The notes under the pieces were generated by a model that was given only the letters and a program-made list of their open reading frames with translations, did no database searches and was not told where the DNA came from. A DNA stretch of 56,981 nucleotides from contig JAZSHZ010000209.1 in the NCBI GenBank assembly GCA_045533555.1, forward strand, positions 1 to 56,981. Direction: 5' to 3'. Made by a program: the position numbers and the translations under genes. Positions 8,901-17,436 of the stretch are shown here, one piece after another. The DNA comes from SIG480 sp045533555. Its GTDB lineage: Bacteria > Bacillota > Clostridia > Oscillospirales > JAAYXM01. How positions within the stretch are numbered: the stretch's first letter is position 1; every line of letters starts with the position of its first letter.

Positions 8901-11665
8901 TCAACGGTAATCTGCGCGGTATCTCCGGGAAGAAGAACGGATTTATCTGCCGAAAGTGTGATGCTTTCAAGCACAGGAGCAGCTTCAATTTCAATATCAA
9001 TACCTCCGATGACCTGCTTGCCTTCTGAAATTGCAGTCACCGTTATCTTTGCAGTACCCTTAGATACGCCTGTCACAACACCCGTTGTCTTATCAACGGT
9101 TGCGATGCTTTCATCGTAGCTTGCGAACGAAATTTCGGTTTCCTCTGTCCACTCGCTTTCGAGATTGCTTATAAGCTCATAAGAAACCTGCGCAGTTCTC
9201 GTTGCAGGAATGGTTTCTTTATCAACGAAAACCTTGACGGTCTGAAGCTCCGGAACCGGATATATCTTAATCGGAACCGTTTCTGTGTACGGTTCATTTC
9301 CGTCGGTGTTGACGGTAATTTTAATGTTTGTATCTCCGACTGTCTTCGCGTTTACCGTGAATGCAATATCGTTCTCGCTTTCAGGCTGAGCATACTTCAA
9401 ATCCGAAACGGTTGCGATGTTTTCATCTTCGATAATAACCGAAACGGTATTCTTCACATCTTCCGAAGCATTATCAGAAAGCCCGAAGCCGCGGTATGAA
9501 CCATCAGACATCTTGACCTTCGCCGCAACACTTTCAGCTCTTCCGACCGTGAGCTTTTCGCTTCCCGAAACTTCAACCTTTTCAACTTCGGGCTTGCTTT
9601 CAACAGGAGTGAATTCCATCCATATCGGAACAAAGTTCGGTGTTGCATAATGCTTTACTCTTGTGCGGAAGGAGATTTCGACATCACCTGCCGGTATATA
9701 AAGAGTATTGAGCTTTTTCTTTTCTCCGACTGAGAGAGCAGCACCCGTTTCGAAGAAATTATAGTCACCTGCATACTCGCCATTTACATAGACTGCAAAA
9801 TCGGAGCCTGCAGACCACTTATAGCCAAGCATTTCAATTGCATAGTAGCCCGCCGCGGAGAAATTCTTCCTGATGGTAAACATTGCTTCCTGCGAATCAG
9901 GCCTTGTCTGCCACGGGTCACCCGCAATCTGAATCTGCTGATACGGAAGAGCCATACCGTTTGCAAGTGTAACCGAGCTCTTGCGCGAGATACCCGTCGT
10001 CGTCTTTCCCGCAACAATATCAAATCCATATGTATTCCATGTTGAAGGAGCTGTCTTATCCTTGCCTATCGTGTGTGTGCCGTTGAGGTCAAGGCGCGTA
10101 TACGCGGGCTTCGTCTCATCAACGGGAGTGAGAGTGATTCCCGAAAGAAGGAACATCTGATATGTCGTCGAGCTTCTGTACCAGCTCTTCGCATTTTTCG
10201 CGATGGCATCCTTGTCTATATCAAAGAAGAGATAATACTCGCCCGCCTTCGGAACGTCAATATAACCGATATCCGATATATACGGAGCATCTGCGCTCGT
10301 TGCGAGGTTATTGACATCATAATAGCCAACTTCATCGGCAACGGTTACGAAATCACCAAACAGTGCGCCATTTGTTACGCCACCGCTTGAAGCTTTGTTT
10401 GTTATTGCAAAGTTTGCGTTTCCAAAATAAACCTTTGCGACGGTACCTTTATCGAAAGAACCCTTAACCGCACCGTTTTTTTGTTCTCCGAGCGAAACAA
10501 CACCCGCGACCACCGGATGCGACTTTGTGAATGCATTTGATGCCGAGAGCCTGAATCTGCCGCCATAAGGCACATTGAGCTTTATCGCAACCCATGGATG
10601 TGCCGCATAGTCTGCGCTCTCATAAGAATTCCCCGCGCTGTCGGTTGCAATTTTAAGCTGCGTTGCATAGCCTGCATCCTTGATTGAAGGACCATTATCC
10701 ATAGGCATACGTCCGACTATTTCATAGCCTTCCGTTTTTGCCGGGTCGAGCATCGGAGCAACGCCGGAAATCTTTTCCTTATAGCTTACATACATAAGCT
10801 CGAGGTTATCAATTTCCGAGCCTGCCGTTGCCGCAGTGGATGCCTGACGGGAAGCATAGTTTGCTATTGCATCCTCGTGGTATGCACCCGGAGTAATATT
10901 ATACGAAAGGGTCGGCTTTTCGCTTATAGCTTGCTCCGAAAGAGAGAAGGAGCGAAGCTTGAGCGTTATGAAATATCTGTTTGCTGTTGTGTATATATCC
11001 TTTTTGATATTTGCATTTGCACCATTCAGAAGAAGAACGAGATAATATTTCTTCGAAGCATCAACCGAAACCTTAGAAAAGCTTACTGTTTTAAGCTCAC
11101 CATTTCCGTATGCATCGAATGAGCCTATTTTAGTTGTTGCCGCCTTTGCAGCTACGTTGTTTCTGATAGCCTTGTTTCCCCATGCAATCGTCGGACACTG
11201 CCACGTGCTTGCAGGAGCTTCAAAGAAAAGAACATCATATTTTCCGCCCGAATTCTCGGTGAGAAAGCTTATATTCGGGACAAAGCTTCCCGTTTTGCTT
11301 GGCTGAATCTCGAAGACAACCGTTCTGACAGTTGCCTGCGTGCCGTCAAAATCCGCGGAAGTTCCGTCAGCTAAATTAATTGTCCACAGGAAATTGTTGA
11401 TATCGGCGGAAACAGTTGATCCCGACGCCTGGTTAACAAATCCCCATTTGCTCGAAACTCCTGTTTTTGTTGAATCAAGAGCGGCATTTGTTCCAAGCGT
11501 TGTGCTGTTATACATCGCCGTCAATGCCGAATATCCGTGCGACGGAGCCGTGAACAGATATTCGTCAACGATGGTGTTCTCTGCCGCAGATGCAAAGAGA
11601 GTCATTGTCGGAAGCATCGAAATGACCATTGCAAGGGCGAGAACAATCGATAAAATTCTCTTCAT
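2960..11665 (-). CDS. Giant SLH-anchored heparinase II/III-like lyase (lyase 1)
   Basis: This is a 2,901-residue secreted surface protein. A signal peptide covers about 1-28. Two N-terminal modules (about 29-245 and 245-530) match companion 1. Two beta-rich modules (about 530-690 and 992-1160) share the word AGDYN and an 'L-N-T-L' strand; BIG2-type Ig domains lie around them. The catalytic region (about 1480-2460) has the heparinase II/III signature, with H2092-x-H2094-x-D2096 in the C-terminal sheet domain, SHN downstream, and a helical toroid part containing HGNFGMSQRN and NEASDY (N1916, Y1921). An internal CxxC pair (C1544/C1547 and C1573/C1576) resembles a zinc ribbon. After it come an Ig-like domain (2570-2650, PRGAT...WKPTSSQ), a Gly/Pro/Thr linker and three SLH repeats (2720-2901; ITRAD, ITRQD, TTRAE). 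It should cleave uronate-containing polysaccharide by beta-elimination at the cell surface; the substrate is unknown. AAAGGAGG precedes the start. Confidence 0.9.
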   Translation of the reverse strand: MKRILSIVLALAMVISMLPTMTLFASAAENTIVDEYLFTAPSHGYSALTAMYNSTTLGTNAALDSTKTGVSSKWGFVNQASGSTVSADINNFLWTINLADGTSADFDGTQATVRTVVFEIQPSKTGSFVPNISFLTENSGGKYDVLFFEAPASTWQCPTIAWGNKAIRNNVAAKAATTKIGSFDAYGNGELKTVSFSKVSVDASKKYYLVLLLNGANANIKKDIYTTANRYFITLKLRSFSLSEQAISEKPTLSYNITPGAYHEDAIANYASRQASTAATAGSEIDNLELMYVSYKEKISGVAPMLDPAKTEGYEIVGRMPMDNGPSIKDAGYATQLKIATDSAGNSYESADYAAHPWVAIKLNVPYGGRFRLSASNAFTKSHPVVAGVVSLGEQKNGAVKGSFDKGTVAKVYFGNANFAITNKASSGGVTNGALFGDFVTVADEVGYYDVNNLATSADAPYISDIGYIDVPKAGEYYLFFDIDKDAIAKNAKSWYRSSTTYQMFLLSGITLTPVDETKPAYTRLDLNGTHTIGKDKTAPSTWNTYGFDIVAGKTTTGISRKSSVTLANGMALPYQQIQIAGDPWQTRPDSQEAMFTIRKNFSAAGYYAIEMLGYKWSAGSDFAVYVNGEYAGDYNFFETGAALSVGEKKKLNTLYIPAGDVEISFRTRVKHYATPNFVPIWMEFTPVESKPEVEKVEVSGSEKLTVGRAESVAAKVKMSDGSYRGFGLSDNASEDVKNTVSVIIEDENIATVSDLKYAQPESENDIAFTVNAKTVGDTNIKITVNTDGNEPYTETVPIKIYPVPELQTVKVFVDKETIPATRTAQVSYELISNLESEWTEETEISFASYDESIATVDKTTGVVTGVSKGTAKITVTAISEGKQVIGGIDIEIEAAPVLESITLSADKSVLLPGDTAQITVEGMMNDGIAADMSGYTVSYKSSNIAAATVDKATGEVATIAAGMTVITAEAENEDGAKISGKLTLNVYETFPTISVDFSQSEYNGADGSGNRPAPTKTPGYTLVREESDTTMWRLGACSNTGFKAAYMWLRGGMWPATPKITNNAITILVDIPYEHDFNLKVHGGVWNLGGKFSVFVDDMYAGDYNCYDPSVTAMFDNGEQSLNTLHLEKGEHKISFRAREKHYSAGAILVVGTISFDPVAESGTVYEKIAYELPEEIAVGETVQGAVYAAMTDGSALHFGINNDGSADTANSASVSSMTSDVLGVSGFAAYTMGKTGKLPFTLTGKAEGEAEISLSVTVGGTETTETVKIKVVNDPIASVTAKTVADEVFLGDIALLEGEVKLQSGRVISEENAPITYSSSDESVATVSGNAITTLAVGKTTITATATFNGETKSTSFEVEVLPEGMTDITATSGGSPRIRLTDDATDRYPLYVSAKTNLGNDIDLTDAEVTAAALTPEFAKIAYEQYPDENGEWANYIEPVADGTARFEVTVKVDGRIRTKVIELPVVTAKTEASYMTAEKQEIARENIKKYDWAKSSAETYIKNADKYVDKLDEIYSLIASQEVPRSFSVGAEKDPNMYTCRYCGENLQEKYGNYPWVHNSITRPWKIQCPECDRYFPSNDFESFYKLGLNEYGEFIYQDALDAHHSLIHHGDAELECDCVAPTTKGTAEWKEYYGYGAEGGYLVNKLYSNLENVDTINCGQGLRPGETTATWGVDDGYGYVPYDENGKAYLSGTVVERHLYIAEFMHYGVFQTKAGDNGGVLTNAITNCAYAYYFTGDKKYGRVAAILLDRVADFYRDYDIKAFGNDVWNSDGGSNQGKRLGCIWECSILTNEVPAYDMVYDMYEDSQVIDYIAKNNTSRYSKQTAAQIRQNVEDNFIRGVLDEVYNRKIHGNFGMSQRNVAMAAVILDSFPETGEWLDYLFAPGWTTDVPVVGGGINEVLIEKICADGHSNEASDYGLLWLSGVSLVNNVLNGYDKYKKENLSENPKYQQMFLALMPLRAANSYSPQIGDGGNTADISHWANAGHMKTAYTQTKDPVFAQYLYMLNGNSVEDLKYDMYTKNPESLANEIQAIIDEYGEIELDSDIQTGFGYSILRDGHRFEDNVTSATSSETTRNVWMYFGSNGVSHAHLDSLNIGMTAFGLNILPDLGYPEQTGNDPNRIQWVRNTLSHNTVVVNGEKQEENSEIRGKVKHYDDADKVQVIDVDTSYVYDEAEAYRRSVVMINVDDENSYYVDLFRVLGGNSHIYSFHAQSNEISETEGIETVKQADEAGNYVGTYAGKDTKYGQDPKTANSWDYETEYPIGFTWLENVDRDENPEDKFEIDFAITDFNKTVKDSKNIHLRMTMLNGTNVAEGADVNVAITDGYAPRVAANKNIDKLKYVLIENENKNEELDTVFTTVLEPYKGNRILKSADELAMTATDGKEKKNDAARAVRVELADGRVDYVFYATNNNVTYTVTDGDTEIAFRGFVGVYTVENGVNTYKYVLDGDIIGEATGEKPAIVGTVIDFTKELASSNVIELSTEEPLTDAELSDLANRVVIIDNEEGMRDGAYKIVSAERSGDNILLNLGRTTLIRKYVDMYQPELGYVYTIAAGQEAIIPLSVSDDNAPVFDTVPNGLSTSAGSAITVKLNASSELEDVTVTYSGEKIPRGATLDETTGVIVWKPTSSQVGNNHFAVTATDSHGRESTIHFIVTVYGSTTGGGGGGAGPPSAPSTPTDKPTIPATPGADDKDDVPQTPGTTTPTTPTTPDVDSNVRFIDLGNHAWAADAINALADEGIIKGTSENTFSPAANITRADFAILLVRAFKLASESEENFADVSSSDYFAKELAIARNTGLVNGIGENKFAPRNNITRQDMMVIVYRALVGMNKLNVGDGVLDVPQASDYDKVADYAKDSVAALVNAKLVNGKNALIYPTANTTRAEVAVLIQRILDFVK

Positions 11666-11691
11666 AAAAGTTCCTCCTTTAGTGCATTATA

Positions 11692-11712
11692 GGGGAAGAA
11701 AAAATCTTCCCC
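11692..11712 (-). other. Intercistronic hairpin between companion 1 and lyase 1
   Basis: GGGGAAGA (11692-11699) pairs with TCTTCCCC (11705-11712) in the 58-base gap between the two genes. On the transcribed strand no U-run follows, so it is more likely an RNA-stability or processing hairpin than a terminator. Confidence 0.5.
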
Positions 11713-11723
11713 AATTTTCGCAT

Positions 11724-14306
11724 TTATTTGCTATATATCACATTACCGTTTGAAAGGATTGCATAACCGATTGCTTCACCGCTTACGTCATCGATTACGG
11801 AGAAGGTGTCTCCCTCTGTTTTCATCGAGATCTTGTGAGTTGCATTGTCGATATCCGTTCCGAAAAGGATTCCCTTTTCGACGACATCGGAAATTCCGAT
11901 AAATTCCGCAACTGCGGCGGTTTCTCCACCGACAAGTCTCGTTCCGAGAATAATCTTTCTCACTGTCTTTGCAACCGGAGTATAGTCGTTATAAACGGCC
12001 GTTACGGTCGTGTCCTTCCAAGCCTTGAAGCTGTAAGAAAGATCAAAGCTTACTATTTCTCCGTCGCGCTCCCAGTAGTTGAAGAGCTGCATTCCCGTGT
12101 TATTCTTGCGAGCGGGTGCAGTCACGGTTACCGTTTCACCATATGCCGGTGTCGCATTATCTGCAGTTCCGCCGATTACCGTTATCTCAAAGCTTTCGGA
12201 GGGCTCGTCCGAATATTCCGCAACGAAGCGCATAAGCTTTCCGCTTGCCCTGACTTCATCATCTGCGGTATAAGTCTCGCCGTCCGCATCAAGTGTCCAG
12301 CCCGTTGCAGTATCAAAGCCTGCAAGGCTCGGAAGCGCAGGAAGCATTATCGCATCGTTTTCATTATATTGACTGCGGGAGATTTCATCTCCGTTCGCAT
12401 TATAGAAGATGACATCCGTCTCTGCCGAGTTGTTATCCGCATACACTGCAGTAAGCCACATAGGACCTTTTTCAGCTTTGACGGAAAGCTTTGCATCATA
12501 AGAAGCGATCTTCTTGAATTCGCCCATACCCTGCGCCCAATAGAGGAAGGTATATCCCTCTTTTTCGGGAGCGGTATATGTAATATCGGAGCCTGCTGCG
12601 ACATCATCTGTGTCAAGAACACTGTTATCTGCTCCGCAGAGGATTTTTACATTTGATGTTGTGCTTGCCGGAGCTTTTTCCGTTGCATTGCCGGGGTTGA
12701 CGTTTGTAATGGAATCGTATTCAGCTTGTACTTTTTCTTGTTCTGTGTCTTCAACAAGCTTCAGCTCTACTCCCGAAAGAAGGAATAATTGACGGAACAC
12801 ACTGTTTCTTGATACAAACCAACACTTTTCGTTCTCAAGCGAGGACATATCAAATACAAGAATATATTCTCCCGGTTCAGTAGCCGTTACAGTTCCGAGC
12901 ATCGTCTTTGCAGGAGTTTCGGCATCTGTTGCAAGTACATTTGAATCATATATTCCAAGATATTCATAATTTTTGTAAACCTCGGCAAACGCAGCCAAAT
13001 TATTTACGGTTCCCGTTGACTTATATGTGAAATTGAAGCCATTTGCCTTTCCGAAATATGTCTTCACCTTTACACCTTCGTCAAATACACTTGCATCTGC
13101 ACCATTCGCCTGTGTTGAAGTCTTTTTCAAGCTCATTATCGTGTCTGAATCAGCTGTAAATCTATTTACTACGGAAAGCTCATATTCCCCTGCATACGGT
13201 ATGTTCAATTTTAGCATATATTGAGGTCTGGTTGCAATCGTTGTTCCCTCATAGTTTTTTGCCGTCCACTCTGTTGCAGACGTTCCTTTTCCGATATTGA
13301 ATTGTGTATGAACACCGATATCTTCAAGAACAAGTGCATTGTCATAACCGCTTCTTCCGTAAAGCTCAAATCCATCCGTCTTGTTTGCATCGAGTGCAGG
13401 ATTCTTGTCAAGCTTGCTCTTCCAACTTATATACTGATGTTCCAAGTTATCAATTACGCCGGAAGAAGTTGCGTTCGTACTTTCCTGCAACGAACCGAAA
13501 TCCGTTATTGCCGTTGAAGAAAGTGCATTAGTTGATATATCATAATTATAATATGCCTCTTTTGCATCGGGAGTTTCAGAAAGCATAAATGACTTCAAAT
13601 CCAAAGAACCAACATATCTCGAATCCAAATATTCCGTTGTCCAACCATCAGACGCGCCATTTGGTAAAATGACGAGATAATAATTTCCCGGTTGTACATC
13701 ATATCTTCGGAAAGATGCAGTTTTTATCTCAACCGACTCTCCGTATGCATCAATCATGCCAAGGCGCTGTTCCGGATGAGCAACGACATGATTAAACACA
13801 GCCTGACGTCTTGTTCTTGATGTTGTGCTCGTCCAACCTGCTGGATTTGTTATTGAAGACTTTTCTACTAAATAAACATCGTTTCTCATACCCGAGGACG
13901 ATGTTTTATATGTGATACTGGGAACAACATCGCCGGCAACATCAACTACCAGTTCAAGTATTAAGCCCGAACTTAATTTAGTGTTGTCCACGGCATCGAA
14001 CGCCTCAGGTCTTGCATTTTGGTCAGACGTCGAAACAAGGTGACGTAATCTTATATATTCATATCCAAGATCTCTTTTGTTTGCGCTCAAATCATTCACA
14101 TATGCCCACTTATCACCGACAACGGTTGCATCAAGCGAACAATCAGCTGTCGTCATGGAGATAAATGTCGTTTTGTCTGCTTCCAGTCCATGAGATGCGG
14201 CAGTGAAAATATATTCGTTATAGTCGCCATCCCCTGCCGCGAAGCTCATCGGCATTATTCCGACAATCATTGCACACGCAAGAATAATTGATAAAATTCT
14301 CTTCAT
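11724..14306 (-). CDS. Secreted companion protein 1 (no surface anchor)
   Basis: This 860-residue protein has a signal peptide (about 1-23) but no SLH, LPXTG or C-terminal membrane segment, so it should be released or held by binding. Residues about 27-235 match the first module of lyase 1 (EYIFTAASHG versus EYLFTAPSHG; both carry an I/F-D-A-Y-G turn, a LPNG/LLNG word and SFxLSE). Residues about 250-525 match lyase 1's second module (IDNLEHQYISW versus IDNLELMYVSY). The C-terminal ~310 residues hold three bacterial-repeat or InlB-like units (GYTFLYW, FYNANGDE, LFNYWERDG) and a terminal domain (EKGILFG...IGYAIL) shared with companions 2 and 3. It lies upstream of lyase 1 and probably forms one transcript with AraC1 and lyase 1. 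GGGAGG precedes the start. The function is unknown; glycan binding or lyase partnering is inference. Confidence 0.8.
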   Translation of the reverse strand: MKRILSIILACAMIVGIMPMSFAAGDGDYNEYIFTAASHGLEADKTTFISMTTADCSLDATVVGDKWAYVNDLSANKRDLGYEYIRLRHLVSTSDQNARPEAFDAVDNTKLSSGLILELVVDVAGDVVPSITYKTSSSGMRNDVYLVEKSSITNPAGWTSTTSRTRRQAVFNHVVAHPEQRLGMIDAYGESVEIKTASFRRYDVQPGNYYLVILPNGASDGWTTEYLDSRYVGSLDLKSFMLSETPDAKEAYYNYDISTNALSSTAITDFGSLQESTNATSSGVIDNLEHQYISWKSKLDKNPALDANKTDGFELYGRSGYDNALVLEDIGVHTQFNIGKGTSATEWTAKNYEGTTIATRPQYMLKLNIPYAGEYELSVVNRFTADSDTIMSLKKTSTQANGADASVFDEGVKVKTYFGKANGFNFTYKSTGTVNNLAAFAEVYKNYEYLGIYDSNVLATDAETPAKTMLGTVTATEPGEYILVFDMSSLENEKCWFVSRNSVFRQLFLLSGVELKLVEDTEQEKVQAEYDSITNVNPGNATEKAPASTTSNVKILCGADNSVLDTDDVAAGSDITYTAPEKEGYTFLYWAQGMGEFKKIASYDAKLSVKAEKGPMWLTAVYADNNSAETDVIFYNANGDEISRSQYNENDAIMLPALPSLAGFDTATGWTLDADGETYTADDEVRASGKLMRFVAEYSDEPSESFEITVIGGTADNATPAYGETVTVTAPARKNNTGMQLFNYWERDGEIVSFDLSYSFKAWKDTTVTAVYNDYTPVAKTVRKIILGTRLVGGETAAVAEFIGISDVVEKGILFGTDIDNATHKISMKTEGDTFSVIDDVSGEAIGYAILSNGNVIYSK

Positions 14307-14348
14307 TTAATTTTCCTCCCAAATTATATCAGATATTTATATAGAAGT

Positions 14349-15230
14349 TCATTGAGAACTTTTTATACGCTTTAAATATTCGCTTGGTGAAATTCCCACT
14401 CGTTTTGAAAAGGTAACCGAAAAATGCCCTTGTGAACGGAAAGAGAGATAATCCGCTATCTGCGTGAAATTGAGCGAGCTTTCTTCGATAAGCTGCTTTG
14501 CGCGCTCAATCTTCATATCAAGAAAATAATCCATTATCGCAAAATCGTATTTCTTTTTGAATTCGCGGCAGATATACGGAACACTTAGTGAAAGCTCCTC
14601 CGATATCCGTTCAAGCGTTACCCGCTCCGGAAGATGCGCCTTGAGATATTCAAGAACGTTCTCCGCAACAGACAGCCTTATCGGGATGAAATCCTCCTCA
14701 GTAAGAGTTCCGAGCTGAGCCTCGATCAACTTGATGCAGAATATTTCAAAGCGGTTTTTGAGCATCTGAATTTTTCCTCGCGAAACACCTTCGCGGATTT
14801 TACAACCCAGATTTGTCGCATCGCGCGAAATCGGCACAAAGCACATTGCACCTTCGGACGAAAAATCACTGAGCACCTTTCCGTCATCCTCACTGATATC
14901 TATCGGACGTGAGCAAAGCGAAAGAAGCTCTTTTTCGCGAAGAACGGAAAATCCGATAACATAGCACAGAAGCTCATCCGTCCGCTCGACAAGCATATGC
15001 GATGCATTCGGCGGAATGATTATAAGCTGCCCTTCTCCGAGAGTCACGTTTTCTCCATTGACAGAGTTGGTTCTTTTTCCTTTTCTGACATACTGAAGCT
15101 CGAAGAAATTATGTCTCTCCGGCGGATATATCATCGGATAATTATTTTGACTGCTGTCATTGAAAAAAGCAAATTTATCAACCGCAAAGAAATTCACTAT
15201 GTCATTTCTTCTATACATTGTTTTTTCCAT
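14349..15230 (-). CDS. AraC family transcriptional regulator (AraC1)
   Basis: This 293-residue regulator has an N-terminal cupin-like sensor (about 30-130, with LGEGQLIIIPPNASH) and a C-terminal pair of helix-turn-helix motifs (about 195-290; LERISEELSLS and FTQIADYLSF...FSKRVGISPSEYLK). I chose the ATG at 15230 because GGTGAG lies just upstream; an in-frame ATG 14 codons earlier has no such site. AraC1 sits between the GHL6-like hydrolase and the companion 1/lyase 1 pair. A sequence word at its own promoter (15303-15338) recurs at the hydrolase promoter (17463-17485), so it probably autoregulates and activates locus 1 in response to a glycan fragment. The ligand is unknown. Confidence 0.92.
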   Translation of the reverse strand: MEKTMYRRNDIVNFFAVDKFAFFNDSSQNNYPMIYPPERHNFFELQYVRKGKRTNSVNGENVTLGEGQLIIIPPNASHMLVERTDELLCYVIGFSVLREKELLSLCSRPIDISEDDGKVLSDFSSEGAMCFVPISRDATNLGCKIREGVSRGKIQMLKNRFEIFCIKLIEAQLGTLTEEDFIPIRLSVAENVLEYLKAHLPERVTLERISEELSLSVPYICREFKKKYDFAIMDYFLDMKIERAKQLIEESSLNFTQIADYLSFRSQGHFSVTFSKRVGISPSEYLKRIKSSQ

Positions 15231-15276
15231 ATGCTCACCACATCGCTTAATATAATGGTAACAATTATACACGATA

Positions 15277-15338
15277 ATTATAGCACAGCAAAAAACACAT
15301 ATCTATATATAATCTTATACAAAATATGCAGAATCTTA
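15277..15338 (-). promoter_or_regulatory. AraC1 promoter with candidate AraC1 operator
   Basis: On the minus strand a -10 TATAAT (15282-15277) lies 20 bases downstream of an operator word. On the + strand this reads ATAATCTTATACAAAAT (15309-15325) and is identical to one at 17469-17485. A second AATCTTA (15332-15338) repeats the first (15311-15317) at a 21-base period, the direct-repeat spacing typical of AraC half-sites. There is no good -35; the operator abuts that position, as expected for activator dependence. Confidence 0.6.
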
Positions 15339-15352
15339 CACTTTCAATTTCA

Positions 15353-17389
15353 TCAATCAATGCAAATGAGCGCATATCCCGAGAAGATATCTCCCGGAAC
15401 ATTGATTTTCATGCGGTTGCCCGCAATTTCAAATGAAAGCGCGATTTCGTCGGCAATTTCGGGAGTTGCAAGTCGAACAGTTTTCGGAGCAAAGCCTTCG
15501 CAAAGCTCAACGGACAATTCAACCGCCGGAATCTTTTCTGCTCCCTCTGCAAAATCCTTGATGATATCCGAATGCCAGACAGTGCCTTCTGTTTTGGAGA
15601 CTGTGTTTTTATGATTCATAAGATGAATGCCTAACGCATCGGAAACCTTGAATGCAGTTGCAAGAACATCTTCGTTTTCACAGCTGACCAAAACTTTCGG
15701 ACTTCCGATTACATCCGCAAACATTTCCTTGATGCATTCTCTCTGCGCTTCTCTCTTTGATGGAATCGCACTTCCCGATTCGGGGATTTCCTGACGGCGC
15801 TCTGCCCATACCCATTCCTGGAAAAGCTCCGTCGGAATCTGCTTACTTGTATGTATGATTCTTCCGTTTCCGAAATCAGTTGTCGCATTCTTTGCAAAAG
15901 CGCATCCGAGGGCATCGAAAATCTCTTTGTCGCATCTTGTGCTTACGTCCGAGCGCCTTGTCGCAAACTCTCCGCTTATAAAGAGAATTCCTCCCTGCTT
16001 TACATATTCACCGAGTTTTGCAAGCTCGATATCATCGAGCACCAAAACATTCGGAGCGACAATAAGCTTATGACGGCAAAGCTCCTCGACGCTATCGTCT
16101 TCCATAACCATATCGACGCCGAGATTTGAAAAATATGCGCCCTGAATTCCCGCCATAAGGCGATATGAATATTCATGGGGATCGGGGATGCAATCGCGCG
16201 TCTTGAGTGAGAAATAAAAACTCAGATCGCGATACTTTTTCGGCAATTTATAATATCTTGCATATTCCTTTTCAAAATCACGGTAAGGCTTTTCAAGATT
16301 GGAAATGTCGTGTCCCTCGTGCGTTCCCGTATACATCTGCCCCCAGGAGCGTGAAAGCGCCCAGGCAAAATATACGTTATCGGGACGGTCGGGATAGAAA
16401 AGCGACATTGAAGGAACGCCATATCTTTCCGCCGCCGCAAAGCGATGGACGGATTCCGCAAAATAGTCGGGGTATGATTCCTTCATAACGGAGGAGAAAC
16501 AGTTTTCCTGCATTATGACATCCCACATATCAAGGCAACGGTCGAAGGAATAGAAGGAGTTGTTCTCACGAACTACCGTTGAAGCATAGTTCCAGCGCAT
16601 AAGCGAAACGCCCTCTGATTCATAAAGCTTTGTGAGATCGCGATACATCTCCGCCGTGCTCTCAAATTTGAACATTTTCCATGCGACAAAAACAGGGTCG
16701 TCATAGTTATTTATGAATTTATCCCAGTTTTCCGGAGACGGAAGAGTATAGCCCGTTTTCTCAAAGAACTTCTTGCGGCAATGTTCACAAGCGCAGGCAT
16801 TTTCTCCGAAATACTGGATATCATCATTCATAATACCGTCAATACCCGTTTTGCAGACATCCTTCATATGATTGAAATAAATCTCGCGGTAATCGGGGTT
16901 ATTGAAGCACATTGCATATGCGCCATAGCGGTTGACGACCGGCTCACCCGTTGCGCCGTCTATCTGCAAAAACGTTCTTATATCCTTGCCCTCAATCATA
17001 AAATCCGTTGTGAGGAACGGGAAGATTTTTTTCCATGTATCATAGCTTATGTGTCCGCCTGAGCTGTAGGTTGCACGCATATTTTCAAATTGCTTCCATC
17101 CGTTTGGCGAGAGGAAAGCAAAAGTAAGATGTGAGCTTGCATGCTCGTGAACCCGAAGCCCGACCTTATGGCAGGCAATAACTACCTTGCGGATAGCCTC
17201 GATGATATCCTTCCAGTATGGGTAAAACGTCAGACGAAAATGGGTTATGCCGAAGTTTTCAACGTCGGTTACTCCGTTATCCTTCAACATCTGCGCCTGA
17301 CGGTCAAAATCCTCCTGAGTATATCTGAAAATCTGCTCATCATTGAGCCAGAACCAGCTTAAATTCGCATTCCATAAATCCTTTTTCAT
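15353..17389 (-). CDS. GHL6/GH42-like glycoside hydrolase, cytoplasmic
   Basis: This 678-residue protein has no signal peptide. The first ~400 residues look like a TIM barrel of the hypothetical glycosyl hydrolase 6 (GHL6)/GH42-like group. They include a GIDGIMNDDIQYF segment with acidic pair D189-D190 at a strand end and a Cys cluster right after (C199, C201, C204), like the metal-binding Cys cluster of GH42 enzymes. About residues 400-530 resemble the GH42 trimerisation domain (a flavodoxin-like fold; HKLIVAPNVLVLDD, YVKQGGILFISGE). A beta domain ends the protein. It should hydrolyse an oligosaccharide inside the cell, but the specificity is unknown. The start at 17389 was chosen for AAGGGAG upstream. 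It is the first gene of locus 1, divergent from the cyclase gene, and carries the AraC1 operator. Confidence 0.75.
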   Translation of the reverse strand: MKKDLWNANLSWFWLNDEQIFRYTQEDFDRQAQMLKDNGVTDVENFGITHFRLTFYPYWKDIIEAIRKVVIACHKVGLRVHEHASSHLTFAFLSPNGWKQFENMRATYSSGGHISYDTWKKIFPFLTTDFMIEGKDIRTFLQIDGATGEPVVNRYGAYAMCFNNPDYREIYFNHMKDVCKTGIDGIMNDDIQYFGENACACEHCRKKFFEKTGYTLPSPENWDKFINNYDDPVFVAWKMFKFESTAEMYRDLTKLYESEGVSLMRWNYASTVVRENNSFYSFDRCLDMWDVIMQENCFSSVMKESYPDYFAESVHRFAAAERYGVPSMSLFYPDRPDNVYFAWALSRSWGQMYTGTHEGHDISNLEKPYRDFEKEYARYYKLPKKYRDLSFYFSLKTRDCIPDPHEYSYRLMAGIQGAYFSNLGVDMVMEDDSVEELCRHKLIVAPNVLVLDDIELAKLGEYVKQGGILFISGEFATRRSDVSTRCDKEIFDALGCAFAKNATTDFGNGRIIHTSKQIPTELFQEWVWAERRQEIPESGSAIPSKREAQRECIKEMFADVIGSPKVLVSCENEDVLATAFKVSDALGIHLMNHKNTVSKTEGTVWHSDIIKDFAEGAEKIPAVELSVELCEGFAPKTVRLATPEIADEIALSFEIAGNRMKINVPGDIFSGYALICID

Positions 17390-17436
17390 TTTTGTTTCTC
17401 CCTTCGCGCATGACTGCATATCATAATTCGGCATAC

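Noticed and set aside
14323..14328. TATAAT upstream of companion 1 as its own promoter
   Set aside because: A transcript from it would begin inside or next to the ribosome binding site, and no -35 is visible. Companion 1 is more likely cotranscribed with AraC1.
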